Assembly: GCA_942490885.1 (NCBI GenBank)
Contig: CALNYT010000002.1
Location: 124,001 to 188,000, forward strand
DNA from: Oceanirhabdus sp942490885
GTDB taxonomy: Bacteria > Bacillota > Clostridia > Clostridiales > Clostridiaceae
Length of the DNA stretch: 64,000 nucleotides
Direction: 5' to 3'
Shown here: positions 1-7,641 of the stretch, one piece after another
How the letters are laid out: each line of letters begins with the position of its first letter
Position numbering within the stretch: position 1 is the stretch's first letter
The notes under the pieces: generated by a model
What the model was told of the DNA's origin: nothing
The model's database searches: none
What the model saw: the letters and a program-made list of their open reading frames with translations, nothing else
Made by a program: the position numbers and the translations under genes

Positions 1-2
1 AT

Positions 3-1073
3 TATTACTACAACAGAGGTAAACAAACAGTATCAGAAATACACTCAGATGGAACAAATGTAAGCATCATATGGTCCAACAAACCACTAGCAAGAATAGT
101 TAACGGAAAGTACTATTATTATATGTACAACGGACACAATGATGTTGTACAAATGATAGATGAAAATGGTAAAATAGCAAATGAGTATAGCTATGATGAA
201 TGGGGAAATCAGCTAACTGAGAGAGAAGAAGTAGAAAACCCAATAAGATACACAGGGCAGTACTATGACAAAGAAAGTGGTAACTATTATTTAAGAGCAA
301 GATATTATAGCCCGGCATTTAAAAGGTTTATAAGTGAAGATACTTATAAGGGAAGCTTAGATAAGCCGTTGAGTTTAAATTTGTATGGATATTGTAGTGG
401 GAATCCAGTGATGTTATTTGATCCTAGTGGGAATGTTCCTTTATTCTTGATTCCAGTTGTAACATTTGGGGTGACATGGGCTACTGCAATCTTGGCATCT
501 CCAGATATAAATCAAGATATGAATGATTTAGCTATGAGTATAGCAGAAGGAGATGCATTTGGTATAGTAGCAGATACGGCAGGAATATTAATTCCTGCGG
601 TACCAGGAAGAGCAGTAAAGGGTGTAGGGGAAGCTGGAACTAAAACAGTCAAATATCTTTGTGAAAAAGTTGATGATGTTTGGGATGGTAGTAAATCTTT
701 AGCTAAGGGGGCGGATGAAGCTGGAATAGGTCTTTATAAAAATGTAAAAGGACATCACATTCATGCTAAAGCTGCGTTCAAAGGACATGTAAGTTATGAT
801 ATGAAAAAAGGACTTAGTATAAGTCAAGATTTTATGAAGGGGAAAGGGTGGAGTCATAGTGATATGACCACAAAGCAGAGACAACTCTTTAAAGAATTAT
901 TTGAAAGTGGAAGAGCAAATACATTAGAAGAACATACAAGAATTGCTATTGAAGCATTACAAGCTGGTGGTGCTACACTGGATGAAGCTACACAACTTGT
1001 CAATAGGTCAATTACTAATCTGATTGAGCAAGGTGTTAATTCACCTACAAGAATACCATGGTATACTAAATAG
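3..1073 (+). CDS. Rhs/YD-repeat polymorphic toxin, 3' end (partial)
   Basis: The reading frame is open from base 3, so this is the last 356 codons of a larger gene cut by the window edge. The first 140 residues are the Rhs core end: YD-type repeats, then RYTGQYYDKESGNYYLRARY and a closing DPSG motif (about residue 140), the usual boundary before a variable toxin tip. The tip of about 215 residues starts with a hydrophobic stretch and ends in a domain with a GHHIHAKAAF motif, which resembles HNH/Endo VII nuclease toxins with an xHH signature. Rhs proteins are exported or surface proteins that deliver such tips to competitors. The next gene follows with the stop codon inside its ribosome binding site, as for a toxin-immunity pair. 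Nuclease activity is inferred from the motif only. Confidence 0.88.
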   Translation, partial: YYYNRGKQTVSEIHSDGTNVSIIWSNKPLARIVNGKYYYYMYNGHNDVVQMIDENGKIANEYSYDEWGNQLTEREEVENPIRYTGQYYDKESGNYYLRARYYSPAFKRFISEDTYKGSLDKPLSLNLYGYCSGNPVMLFDPSGNVPLFLIPVVTFGVTWATAILASPDINQDMNDLAMSIAEGDAFGIVADTAGILIPAVPGRAVKGVGEAGTKTVKYLCEKVDDVWDGSKSLAKGADEAGIGLYKNVKGHHIHAKAAFKGHVSYDMKKGLSISQDFMKGKGWSHSDMTTKQRQLFKELFESGRANTLEEHTRIAIEALQAGGATLDEATQLVNRSITNLIEQGVNSPTRIPWYTK

Positions 1074-1083
1074 GAGGTTTGTT

Positions 1084-1455
1084 ATGGAAAAAAATTCGTT
1101 AGACGTACTAGGTCAATCTTTAATGAAGTATGTAAGAGATGAAACTATTTCGACTTGGGATAGAATGATAGATGGAAAGATGAAAGGATTAACAGCACAA
1201 AAAGTAAAAGAAAAGGTCTCTGGTCTTAGTGAAGAACAATTAGAAATTTTAAAATGGATTATTCCTAAAATTGTAGACCAAGGTCTTCATAATGTAATGG
1301 TAATGTTTGAAGAATGTGAAGAATTATTTCTAGGAGTAAATCGAGATAGTGAAGAAATGGAAGATATTAAAGAAGAAAGTGATGGATTAGCAGGTGAATT
1401 GTATACTGAGGATGGGTGGATTACACGATTCAGTAATGAAAGATATGATGAGTAA
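1084..1455 (+). CDS. Putative immunity protein for the Rhs toxin
   Basis: Small acidic cytosolic protein of 123 residues with no signal peptide or membrane segment. The start is ATG 1084, because the TAGGAGG at 1071-1077, which includes the toxin stop codon, is an ideal ribosome binding site. An upstream in-frame start at 1024 would lie inside the toxin gene. I do not recognise the family with certainty. The role as immunity protein is inferred from position directly behind the toxin tip, small size and strong acidity, as is usual for nuclease inhibitors. Confidence 0.7.
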   Translation: MEKNSLDVLGQSLMKYVRDETISTWDRMIDGKMKGLTAQKVKEKVSGLSEEQLEILKWIIPKIVDQGLHNVMVMFEECEELFLGVNRDSEEMEDIKEESDGLAGELYTEDGWITRFSNERYDE

Positions 1456-1634
1456 GTTTAAGACCATAAATAGTAAGTGTTTTGTTAACTAACTACAAAA
1501 ATATATTTAAACTTAATTCATAAAACAAGGAAATAAAGATAAAGACAAAAGAATAAGTTGTTGCATGTCTTTTGAAAAATGACATAAACTAAAACTAACT
1601 GCATAAACTAAATTCTGCAGTGAGCTGAGATTAA

Positions 1635-1675
1635 GGCTAACATGGGAATAAAATTCCTGTGTTAGTCTTTTTCTA
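1635..1675 (+). terminator. Rho-independent terminator after immunity gene
   Basis: GGCTAACATGGGAAT (1635-1649) pairs with ATTCCTGTGTTAGTC (1652-1666) with G-T wobbles and is followed by TTTTTC. It lies just before the recombinase remnant. Bases 1456-1634 hold no gene that I can support. Confidence 0.6.
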
Positions 1676-1704
1676 TGCCCCAAAACTGAAAGGAGAATAA
1701 TACA

Positions 1705-2301
1705 ATGAATACAATCGTAAAAGATTTTGAAAGACATCTATTTGAAGATGGTAAGAGTACTAAAACTATAGAAAGCTACATTGGAGATGTAACAGGATTA
1801 ATAAAATATTTAGAAACAATGGGAGTAGAATTTGATGGAACTCTTAAAAGACTCTACATAACAAGCTACAAAAATAATCTCATTGAGAATGGTTACGAGC
1901 CTACAACTATAAATAAAAAAATAAATAGTTTCATGTCCTTAAATAACTATTTGATAGAAAAGGGATACATGAATGAGGTTGTAATTGACCTTAGAAAAGA
2001 CCAAGTTAAGATTGCTTCTGATTCAGAGCATCAAGTAGAAGTTTTTTCAGATAGATTAGTTGAGAGAATACTTTTCTACATTCAGAATCAAAAGAAAGTA
2101 AGGTTAAGAGATAGCAAAGTCGTAGACTTTATAGACGTAAACAAAATTATTAAAGAACAGTTAGAAGAATCAAAGAGAGCAATAAATAATGAAGTTAAGG
2201 TACTTATAAAAGAACAGAAAAAAGCTAGAAAATATAATGATGGTATGCAAAGTACAATAATATATGGACAAGGCAAAAGAGTAGAACTAGTTATATATTA
2301 A
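1705..2301 (+). pseudogene. Tyrosine recombinase, N-terminal domain only, fused to unrelated tail
   Basis: Residues 1-131 form a typical core-binding (SAM-like) domain of a tyrosine recombinase, with the usual pattern KSTKTIESYIGDVTGLIKYL and TINKKINSFMSLNNYLIEKG. An intact relative would continue into the catalytic domain with the R...HxxR...Y residues. Here similarity ends at about residue 132, and a lysine-rich helical tail of 67 residues that I do not recognise follows. No catalytic residue remains, so the protein cannot be an active recombinase. ATG 1705 has AGGAG at 1691-1695 as ribosome binding site. Most likely a deletion joined the 5' end of an integrase gene to another reading frame. 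Confidence 0.75.
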
Positions 2302-2451
2302 ATGGTCTATCGACCTTTGATTTTTTCGAAAAAATATTCTGATTTTTAAAAAAAGTTGTAAAATGTAGCAGGAGTAGTCTGTCTAAAATAAAAAAGGAAA
2401 AATATAGAACAATAGGTAAAGACTGCGCCTAATAAATATTTACTATGACGT

Positions 2452-2835
2452 TTGGTTGATGGATTAAATTTAGAGGAGTCAGTATATAAAGTACTCAAAG
2501 TAAGAGGTCAAGAACATATATCAGTAACTAAACCAGCATTAGATAGTAATAAACTAAAAGGTTTAAATCAAGCAAGAGTAAAGAAGTATATATTTGCATC
2601 ATTCGTTTCTGATGTTTTAAAAAATGAATTAGAAAAATTCGGTAGAGAGTTGAAATGGAATCCTCATGTGAATATGTTGGTTACTAAGGGCGAAATAGGA
2701 GAAGATTTATCGTGGAAAAGGACTAAGTTTTTTCTATATAAGATGTTAAGAAAAAGATGGCAGAAGATATTATTAGATAGAATAGAAGAGAGTTTAGATA
2801 GAGCTCATAGCAAAAAAAAGAGTTCACCTAGGAGG
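2452..2835 (+). pseudogene. IS91-type (Y2) transposase fragment
   Basis: The open frame begins at a weak TTG without a clear ribosome binding site. Its middle part, with NPHVNMLVTKGEIGEDLSWK and then FFLYKMLRKRWQKILLDRIE, matches the Y2 transposase domain of IS91-like elements, including the His-x-His-like segment (here HVN). The N-terminal zinc-binding domain and the downstream catalytic tyrosine region are absent. The frame then runs without a stop into the next small gene, which is accidental read-through. This is a decayed insertion-sequence relic. Confidence 0.65.
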
Positions 2836-2844
2836 AACAGTATA

Positions 2845-3088
2845 ATGGGAAAAAAGAATAAGAAACCTAAAGATAAGCAGAGAGCTAAGTTGAAGGCTAA
2901 GAGAGAACTAGAAAAAATAGCTAATGATAGTATCTTATATATTTGCTCGGAGTGCGGTAATGCAGTTTGATATTATGGATGATGGTGATATATCAGAGCC
3001 ACATAGATTCACGTGTGAGAAATGTAATGATCTTATGTATCCTCAAAACTATGAGGGTGTGAATGGTATTACTCATAGCGTAGATTAA
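2845..3088 (+). pseudogene. Small two-knuckle zinc-ribbon protein, split by a +1 frameshift
   Basis: ATG 2845 has a perfect AGGAGG at 2830-2835. The first frame gives 41 residues: a Lys-rich start (MGKKNKKPKDKQRAKLKAK), then a CSEC knuckle, then TGA at 2968. Shifted by +1 at GTT-TGA, the next frame carries on as DIMDDGDISEPHRFTCEKCN with a second CEKC knuckle and stops at 3088. Together the halves make one zinc ribbon of about 82 residues. Either one extra base broke the gene or the shift is programmed. An internal ATG at 2960 could start the second half alone. The function is unknown; such proteins occur on clostridial mobile DNA. Confidence 0.55.
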
Positions 3089-3098
3089 ATCTAAAATA

Positions 3099-3201
3099 AG
3101 CGAAGATTGATATGCTGACGCATATGGTGAGGCGTAATCTGAAAGTCTGTAAAAAAAAGATGAATTTAAACAGACTACAGGCTAAACGCCTAAGATTCGC
3201 T
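3099..3201 (+). ncRNA. Candidate structured RNA, class unknown
   Basis: Four complementary blocks nest in a compact way. AGCGAA (3099-3104) pairs with TTCGCT (3196-3201) and closes the fold. ATATGC (3110-3115) pairs with GCATAT (3120-3125) across a TGAC loop. AGGCGT (3130-3135) pairs with ACGCCT (3186-3191), and inside this arm AGTCTGT (3144-3150) pairs with ACAGACT (3170-3176). AGATT (3104-3108) could instead pair with AATCT (3136-3140). It matches no riboswitch or ribozyme I know. The strand is assumed from the gene upstream. Confidence 0.4.
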
Positions 3202-3212
3202 ATTAGTGAAAG

Positions 3213-3404
3213 TTAAGAGCTCACGCAGCGCATGCTTTTTTTATTGTCCTTAAATAATTCTACTTTTATTTTTTGATTTGAACTATAATCAGGTGATTTA
3301 AATGCAATTATATTTTCCAGCAGGGCGAAACATGAATATGTATTAGAAAAACAAATATAAAATAGTGAACTAATTAGAACAAAGAATAAGGAAAACTTTT
3401 TCAT
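3213..3404 (-). CDS. Small exported protein, probably truncated
   Basis: 63 residues. The N-terminus is a clear signal peptide (MKKFSLFFVLISSLFYICFS). AAAGGAC lies about 10 bases before the ATG, which supports translation. The rest has no recognisable domain and ends abruptly in terminator-like sequence near 3221-3241, so the original gene may have been longer. It could be a remnant at the edge of the accessory zone. Confidence 0.4.
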   Translation of the reverse strand: MKKFSLFFVLISSLFYICFSNTYSCFALLENIIAFKSPDYSSNQKIKVELFKDNKKSMRCVSS

Positions 3405-3557
3405 ATATTGTTACCGTCCTTTTACAAGTGTGATGTATGATTTTTTATAAATAATGGAAAGTTAATGATATATATTTCTTTTATAATTTATATGTAACAG
3501 GGTGAAATATATTCAGAAAATCTCTTAAAGAGGTTATGCAAAAAGGATGTGAAAAAA

Positions 3558-4292
3558 ATGAAAAAATACAAGACTATGCTTTTTGTTATTGGAGTAGCAA
3601 TTGTTTTATCATTACCAATAATGTTGGATATGGTAGAGTTTTCAGGAAAAAGTCATGAATATAATATATTCAATAAGTATGATAGTGAGCTTTTGAAAAA
3701 GATGGTGGATAAATACTCTAAAGAAAAAGAGAAGCATATAAAAGAACAAAAAAATATTATAAGTAATGATAGCCAATCAAAGGAAGATGATGAGGGGAAG
3801 AATAAAGAAAAATTAATACCTCCAAAAGAAATAGAACCGCCAAAACAAATAGAACCACCAAAACAAACCGAACCTCCAAAACAAACCGAACCTCCAAAAG
3901 AACAAGGTAGTAACATAATAAGTGAGGTATTCAGAATTGTAAATAATGAAAGACAAAAGGCCGGGGTACCAGTTTTGAAATTAAGTGATGAGGTAAATAA
4001 TGTTGCTCAAAAGAAAGCACAGGATATGATTGATAATAAGTATTTTAGTCATACATCTCCTACATATGGATCACCATTTGATATGTTAAAAAAATATAAT
4101 ATTACTTATAAAGCTGCGGGAGAAAATATTGCACAGGGACAGAAGAATGCAACTGAAGTTATGAAATCTTGGATGAATTCATCTGGACATAGGGCAAATA
4201 TACTTAGTAAAAATTATAGCCATATAGGTATAGGAACAGCAGTGGATAATAATGGGACTAGATATTGGGTTCAGATGTTTATTGGAAAATAA
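3558..4292 (+). CDS. Membrane-anchored CAP-domain (SCP/PR-1, YkwD-like) protein
   Basis: 244 residues. An N-terminal hydrophobic segment (about 5-24) is a signal peptide or anchor. A charged region and five PPK(E/Q)xE repeats (about 90-115) form a wall-spanning linker, and a C-terminal CAP domain follows, with the conserved YFSHTSPTYGSPFDM, AGENIAQGQ and SWMNSSGHRANIL motifs and the His/Glu cavity residues. ATG 3558 is chosen because AAGGA at 3543-3547 has normal spacing to it, whereas the GTG at 3549 lies almost on it. The molecular role of bacterial CAP proteins is uncertain. The LysM-CAP protein at 12413-13162 is a paralogue with nearly the same domain. Confidence 0.88.
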   Translation: MKKYKTMLFVIGVAIVLSLPIMLDMVEFSGKSHEYNIFNKYDSELLKKMVDKYSKEKEKHIKEQKNIISNDSQSKEDDEGKNKEKLIPPKEIEPPKQIEPPKQTEPPKQTEPPKEQGSNIISEVFRIVNNERQKAGVPVLKLSDEVNNVAQKKAQDMIDNKYFSHTSPTYGSPFDMLKKYNITYKAAGENIAQGQKNATEVMKSWMNSSGHRANILSKNYSHIGIGTAVDNNGTRYWVQMFIGK

Positions 4293-4420
4293 GTTAAGGA
4301 CCCTTTCAATATATGGAATTCATAATACCAAGCAATATACAAAAACACTTTATTTAAACTGAATATTGTTAATAAATAACAAAGAAGGTATAATTAAAGA
4401 ATGAAGATTCGGACGTCCTA

Positions 4421-4597
4421 ATGAGAGGAGTTGTTAATAGCTAGGAAGAGGATGTAAATGAAGATGGGGTATTTGTAGATGAAATAGCAGGAGATAGGGC
4501 CGCAATTTATAAGGAAAATTTTTCAATAGAAAAGTCGGAATATTTAGAAAATGTGGCTTGTGCTGCATGGAGGGGACATCAAAACAGATATTTATAA
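4421..4597 (+). pseudogene. Decayed short reading frame before the FAD enzyme
   Basis: A frame opened by ATG 4421 is interrupted by TAG at 4442, then reads on for 51 residues (EEDVNEDGVFVDEIAGDRAA and so on) to TAA 4597. The composition is protein-like, with balanced acidic and hydrophobic residues, and GAGGAG lies nearby. I cannot name the family. It may be the tail of a deleted gene that once preceded the FAD enzyme. Bases 4293-4420 hold nothing recognisable. Confidence 0.25.
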
Positions 4598-4647
4598 ATG
4601 AAACAAGGGCAGTAAGTGTATTGATGATAATTTGGAGGGGATTAATA

Positions 4648-6414
4648 ATGAAAAACAATAATGAGGAATATTATCCAAAATGGTGTGAAGAAGCACCACC
4701 TGAGGGTTCTTATAGAAGTATATTAAAATGGGGGGATCCTAAAGAGTTTAAGCACCCTAATAAGCGATTATATGCTTTAATGAAGGAACAATTTAATATG
4801 ACTGATGAGGATTTCAAGATACCTCAAAAAAGAGGGTTGGATAAAGTTGAATATAATGCTCCAATCAAGCTTTCACATGAACAAATCTCAAAATTTAGAG
4901 AGTTTGTTGGAGATGAGAATGTAAAAACTGATGATTATACAAGACTTGAGGTTGCTTATGGTAAAACAATGATAGATCTTATGAGGTTGAGAGAAGGGAT
5001 AGTAGAGAACGTTCCTGATATTGTACTGTATCCTAGAGATAAAGAGGATATTAAGAAAATCGTTAAATATTGTGATGAACAAGAGATTGCTGTGTATATT
5101 TATGGGGGAGGTTCATCAGTAACAAGAGGAGTGGAATGTGTTAAAGGTGGAATCTCATTAGATATGAGAAAGCACATGAAGAAAGTACTAAATTTTAATG
5201 AAAAGAATCAAACAATTACTGTGGAAGCTGGAATGTCTGGACCAGATCTTGAGAAAACTTTAAATGATGCTCCAAATTTATTTAAGGCAAAGAGAAAATA
5301 TACATGCGGACATTTTCCACAATCTTTTGAATACTCTTGTGTTGGAGGATGGGTTGTAACTAGAGGAGCAGGGCAGAATTCAACGTATTATGGAAAGATA
5401 GAAGATATGGTAATATGCCAGGAGTATGTTACTCCAAAAGGAATAATAAAAACAGAAGAGTTCCCAGCAAATGCAACAGGACCATCTATAGATGAGATAA
5501 TGATAGGTAGCGAAGGGGCATATGGAGTTCTTGTAAATGTAACTCTTAAGATATTTAGATATATGCCTGAAAATCAGAGAAAATTTAGTTATATTTTTAA
5601 AACTTGGGATGATGCAATGGAAGCGGCTAGAGAAATTATGCAAGGGCAGTTCGGATATCCATCTGTGTTTAGATTATCAGATCCAGAAGAGACTGATGTG
5701 GCAATGAAACTCTATGGAATTGAAGGTACAATGCTAGATAAGATTATTACAATGAAGGGATATAAAAAAGGTGAAAGGTGTTTATTTCTTGGATTTACAG
5801 ATGGTGAAAAGAGCTTTACTAAGGTAGTAAAACGGAAGGTTCATAAAATATGCAAGAAGTACGGAGCTATGTACTCAACTGGATATGTGACAAAAAATTG
5901 GGAGCATGGAAGATTTAGAGATCCTTACATGAGAGAGGATCTTCAAGATTATGGAGTTATGACTGATACACTAGAGTGTTCAGTTACATGGGATACAATG
6001 AAGAAAGTACATGAAGGTGTTAGAGCATATTGTAAGAGTAGACCTAACACTGTATGTATGACTCATATGTCACATGTTTACCCTCAGGGGGCAAATCTTT
6101 ATTTTATCTTTATTGCAAAGATCAATAAAATAGATGATTATATTGAGTATCAAAGTGGTATCCTAGATAATATTCAGAAATACGGGGCTGCAATGAGCCA
6201 TCATCACGGAATTGGAAAGATGACTGCTCCATGGTTAGAAGGGCAGCTTGGGGTTGAACAGATAGATGTTTTTAAAGCTCTTAAAGAACACTTTGATCCA
6301 AAAAATATAATGAATCCAGGTGGAACACTAGGATTAGATATGAAGGATAGTGAAAAAAGATTCTTACGTGAGGATAAAAGAAGTTGTGAGTTGAAAGTGG
6401 AGATGATAAAGTAA
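4648..6414 (+). CDS. FAD-binding oxidase of the alkylglycerone-phosphate synthase (AGPS) type
   Basis: 588 residues. ATG 4648 has GGAGGGG seven bases upstream; the frame is open further back but without a good start. The FAD-binding (PCMH) domain shows YGGGSSVTRGVE at about residue 152 and EYSCVGGWVVTRGAGQNST with YGKIEDMV further on. The C-terminal cap domain carries the triple-His SHHHGIGKM near residue 517, the catalytic signature of AGPS rather than of lactate or glycolate oxidases. In eukaryotes AGPS exchanges the acyl chain of acyl-DHAP for a fatty alcohol to form the ether bond of ether lipids. A similar lipid role here is inference. The last dozen residues (RSCELKVEMIK) are encoded by DNA that resembles the adjoining palindromic element. 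Confidence 0.85.
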   Translation: MKNNNEEYYPKWCEEAPPEGSYRSILKWGDPKEFKHPNKRLYALMKEQFNMTDEDFKIPQKRGLDKVEYNAPIKLSHEQISKFREFVGDENVKTDDYTRLEVAYGKTMIDLMRLREGIVENVPDIVLYPRDKEDIKKIVKYCDEQEIAVYIYGGGSSVTRGVECVKGGISLDMRKHMKKVLNFNEKNQTITVEAGMSGPDLEKTLNDAPNLFKAKRKYTCGHFPQSFEYSCVGGWVVTRGAGQNSTYYGKIEDMVICQEYVTPKGIIKTEEFPANATGPSIDEIMIGSEGAYGVLVNVTLKIFRYMPENQRKFSYIFKTWDDAMEAAREIMQGQFGYPSVFRLSDPEETDVAMKLYGIEGTMLDKIITMKGYKKGERCLFLGFTDGEKSFTKVVKRKVHKICKKYGAMYSTGYVTKNWEHGRFRDPYMREDLQDYGVMTDTLECSVTWDTMKKVHEGVRAYCKSRPNTVCMTHMSHVYPQGANLYFIFIAKINKIDDYIEYQSGILDNIQKYGAAMSHHHGIGKMTAPWLEGQLGVEQIDVFKALKEHFDPKNIMNPGGTLGLDMKDSEKRFLREDKRSCELKVEMIK

Positions 6415-6476
6415 GTTGAGAGTTGATAGTGGAGAACGATTGACATTTCACTCGTTCTCAACTCTCCACTCTCAAC
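6415..6476. repeat. GTTGAGAG palindromic element, stem-only copy
   Basis: The element starts directly after the stop codon. GTTGAGAG...TGGAGAACG pairs with CGTTCTCA...CCACTCTCAAC around a short loop. It contains only the outer stem of the family and none of the inner arms. TTCTTTTAAAGGTTTTTAAT follows, as at the other copies. Confidence 0.8.
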
Positions 6477-6502
6477 TTCTTTTAAAGGTTTTTAATTTTT
6501 TA

Positions 6503-6527
6503 CGTGCACACAACGCGTGCCTTTTTT
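6503..6527. terminator. Terminator after the AGPS-like gene
   Basis: GCAC (6506-6509) pairs with GTGC (6517-6520) and is followed by CTTTTTTC; T-rich sequence before it could serve the opposite strand. It belongs to the GCACG-type terminators seen across the window. Confidence 0.5.
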
Positions 6528-6534
6528 CAAATGT

Positions 6535-6681
6535 TTAGTCTTTTTTGTTAACGAAATAGTTATAGGCTGAATTTAGCTTATTTACTATTTCGTATTCTTT
6601 TTTGTTTATTAATTTCTTTTCTTCTGCAGGGGAGTGAAGATTTTTATCCCTTTTAATTGAAGACCAAAGATTAAGTTTCAT
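6535..6681 (-). CDS. Small basic protein of unknown function
   Basis: 48 residues (MKLNLWSSIKRDKNLHSPAE start). The start at 6681 is fixed by AGGAGG with normal spacing, better than an upstream in-frame ATG. It is Lys- and Asn-rich, has no signal peptide and no domain that I recognise. It is convergent with the AGPS-like gene. Confidence 0.5.
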   Translation of the reverse strand: MKLNLWSSIKRDKNLHSPAEEKKLINKKEYEIVNKLNSAYNYFVNKKD

Positions 6682-6877
6682 GGAAGCACCTCCTATCGGT
6701 TTCTTATTTAATTTCATACGCCTAAGTTATTTTATGTAATAAGCTGAAAGAATAATCATAAGGAAAGTTTATTTATGTACTCATAAATTATCGGAAAATA
6801 TATTTTTATAAAATAAGAACAAGAATCACCTAAAGTGAATATCTTATAATGAGACTCTTTTGTTATGGGGTGTTTAT

Positions 6878-7414
6878 TTGAATGAAATTAAAGATTTACA
6901 AAAAGATTTAGTTGATATTACAGTTAATCAAAGAGAATATGCTGTTAGACTTAATAAGTTAGAATCAAAAGTAGAAGAAATGAATAAATCACTATTGGAG
7001 ATAAATATTTCTCAACAGAAAAATAGTGATAAATTTGAAAGCTTAGAAGACAAAATTGAGAAATATAATACTACTCTTCAGGAACGTGAAAAGGATCTGA
7101 AAGTATTAATTGAGAAAATGAAATATAGTTTAAATAATGAATTGAATTTGAAGTTTGAAGAGCATAGTCAGGAACATTTAAGGGATATTGAAGAATTATT
7201 TGATAGATTAAATGCAGTGAGAGATTCAAGAAGTGAAACAGACATTGCGATTCAAGAGAAATTTTCTGAACTTCGGTGTAAACTTGAGGCCATGTATGAG
7301 AGGGTTACGGAATTAAATAATAAAAAGAAAGAGCTTAGGATAGCGTTATTATATCCTATAATGGCTGCATTAGCTACAGTTATAATGAATTTTATTCTGA
7401 TGGCATTGCAATAA
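6878..7414 (+). CDS. Coiled-coil protein with C-terminal membrane anchor
   Basis: 178 residues. Residues 1-145 are almost entirely heptad-like and charged, so a long coiled coil is expected. The last 28 residues (IALLYPIMAALATVIMNFIL) are one hydrophobic segment after a KKK cluster, which suggests a tail-anchored cytoplasmic protein. TTG 6878 is chosen because GGGGTG lies five bases upstream; a TTG at 6860 is also in frame. The size and layout recall phage XhlA-type proteins, but no phage genes surround it, so I give no function. Confidence 0.6.
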   Translation: MNEIKDLQKDLVDITVNQREYAVRLNKLESKVEEMNKSLLEINISQQKNSDKFESLEDKIEKYNTTLQEREKDLKVLIEKMKYSLNNELNLKFEEHSQEHLRDIEELFDRLNAVRDSRSETDIAIQEKFSELRCKLEAMYERVTELNNKKKELRIALLYPIMAALATVIMNFILMALQ

Positions 7415-7425
7415 TAAGAATAAAG

Positions 7426-7460
7426 AACAGATTGTAAAAGATAATTACAATCTGTTTCCT
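7426..7460 (+). terminator. Terminator after the coiled-coil gene
   Basis: AACAGATTGTAA (7426-7437) pairs perfectly with TTACAATCTGTT (7445-7456), followed by TCC and T-rich sequence. Confidence 0.7.
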
Positions 7461-7536
7461 AATTTTACATAAATTTAATTTTAAATAGGTTTATTTTGTG
7501 ATTTAATATATATATAAACAACTTAATAGATTTATC

Positions 7537-7626
7537 TATAAAGAATAGAGAATAGAGAATAGAGAATAGAGAATAGAGAATAGAGAATAAATAATAAAGA
7601 ATAAAGAACAAAGAATAAAGAACAAA
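7537..7626. repeat. Tandem 7-bp repeat grading into AGAACAAAG repeats
   Basis: AGAATAG is repeated seven times without spacers (7542-7590) and then degenerates into ATAAAGAACAAAG units. The same words form the ends of the larger palindromic element at 47797-48024 and occur at 11589-11613 and 43511-43534. TTTATCTATA just before it also occurs at the end of the 47797 element. Confidence 0.75.
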
Positions 7627-7641
7627 TTAGGAGGAAGAGAT

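Noticed and set aside
3099..3201. Group I intron or IStron 3' end
   Set aside because: ACAGACTA and AAGAT resemble the conserved R and S elements, but the space between them is too short for P3 and P8, and no spliced gene surrounds it.
4558..4647. 30-codon N-terminal extension of the AGPS-like protein
   Set aside because: It begins at TTG without a good ribosome binding site, while ATG 4648 has GGAGGGG at ideal distance.
7537..7626. CRISPR-like repeat array
   Set aside because: The units are seven bases long with no spacers, so it is a simple tandem repeat.
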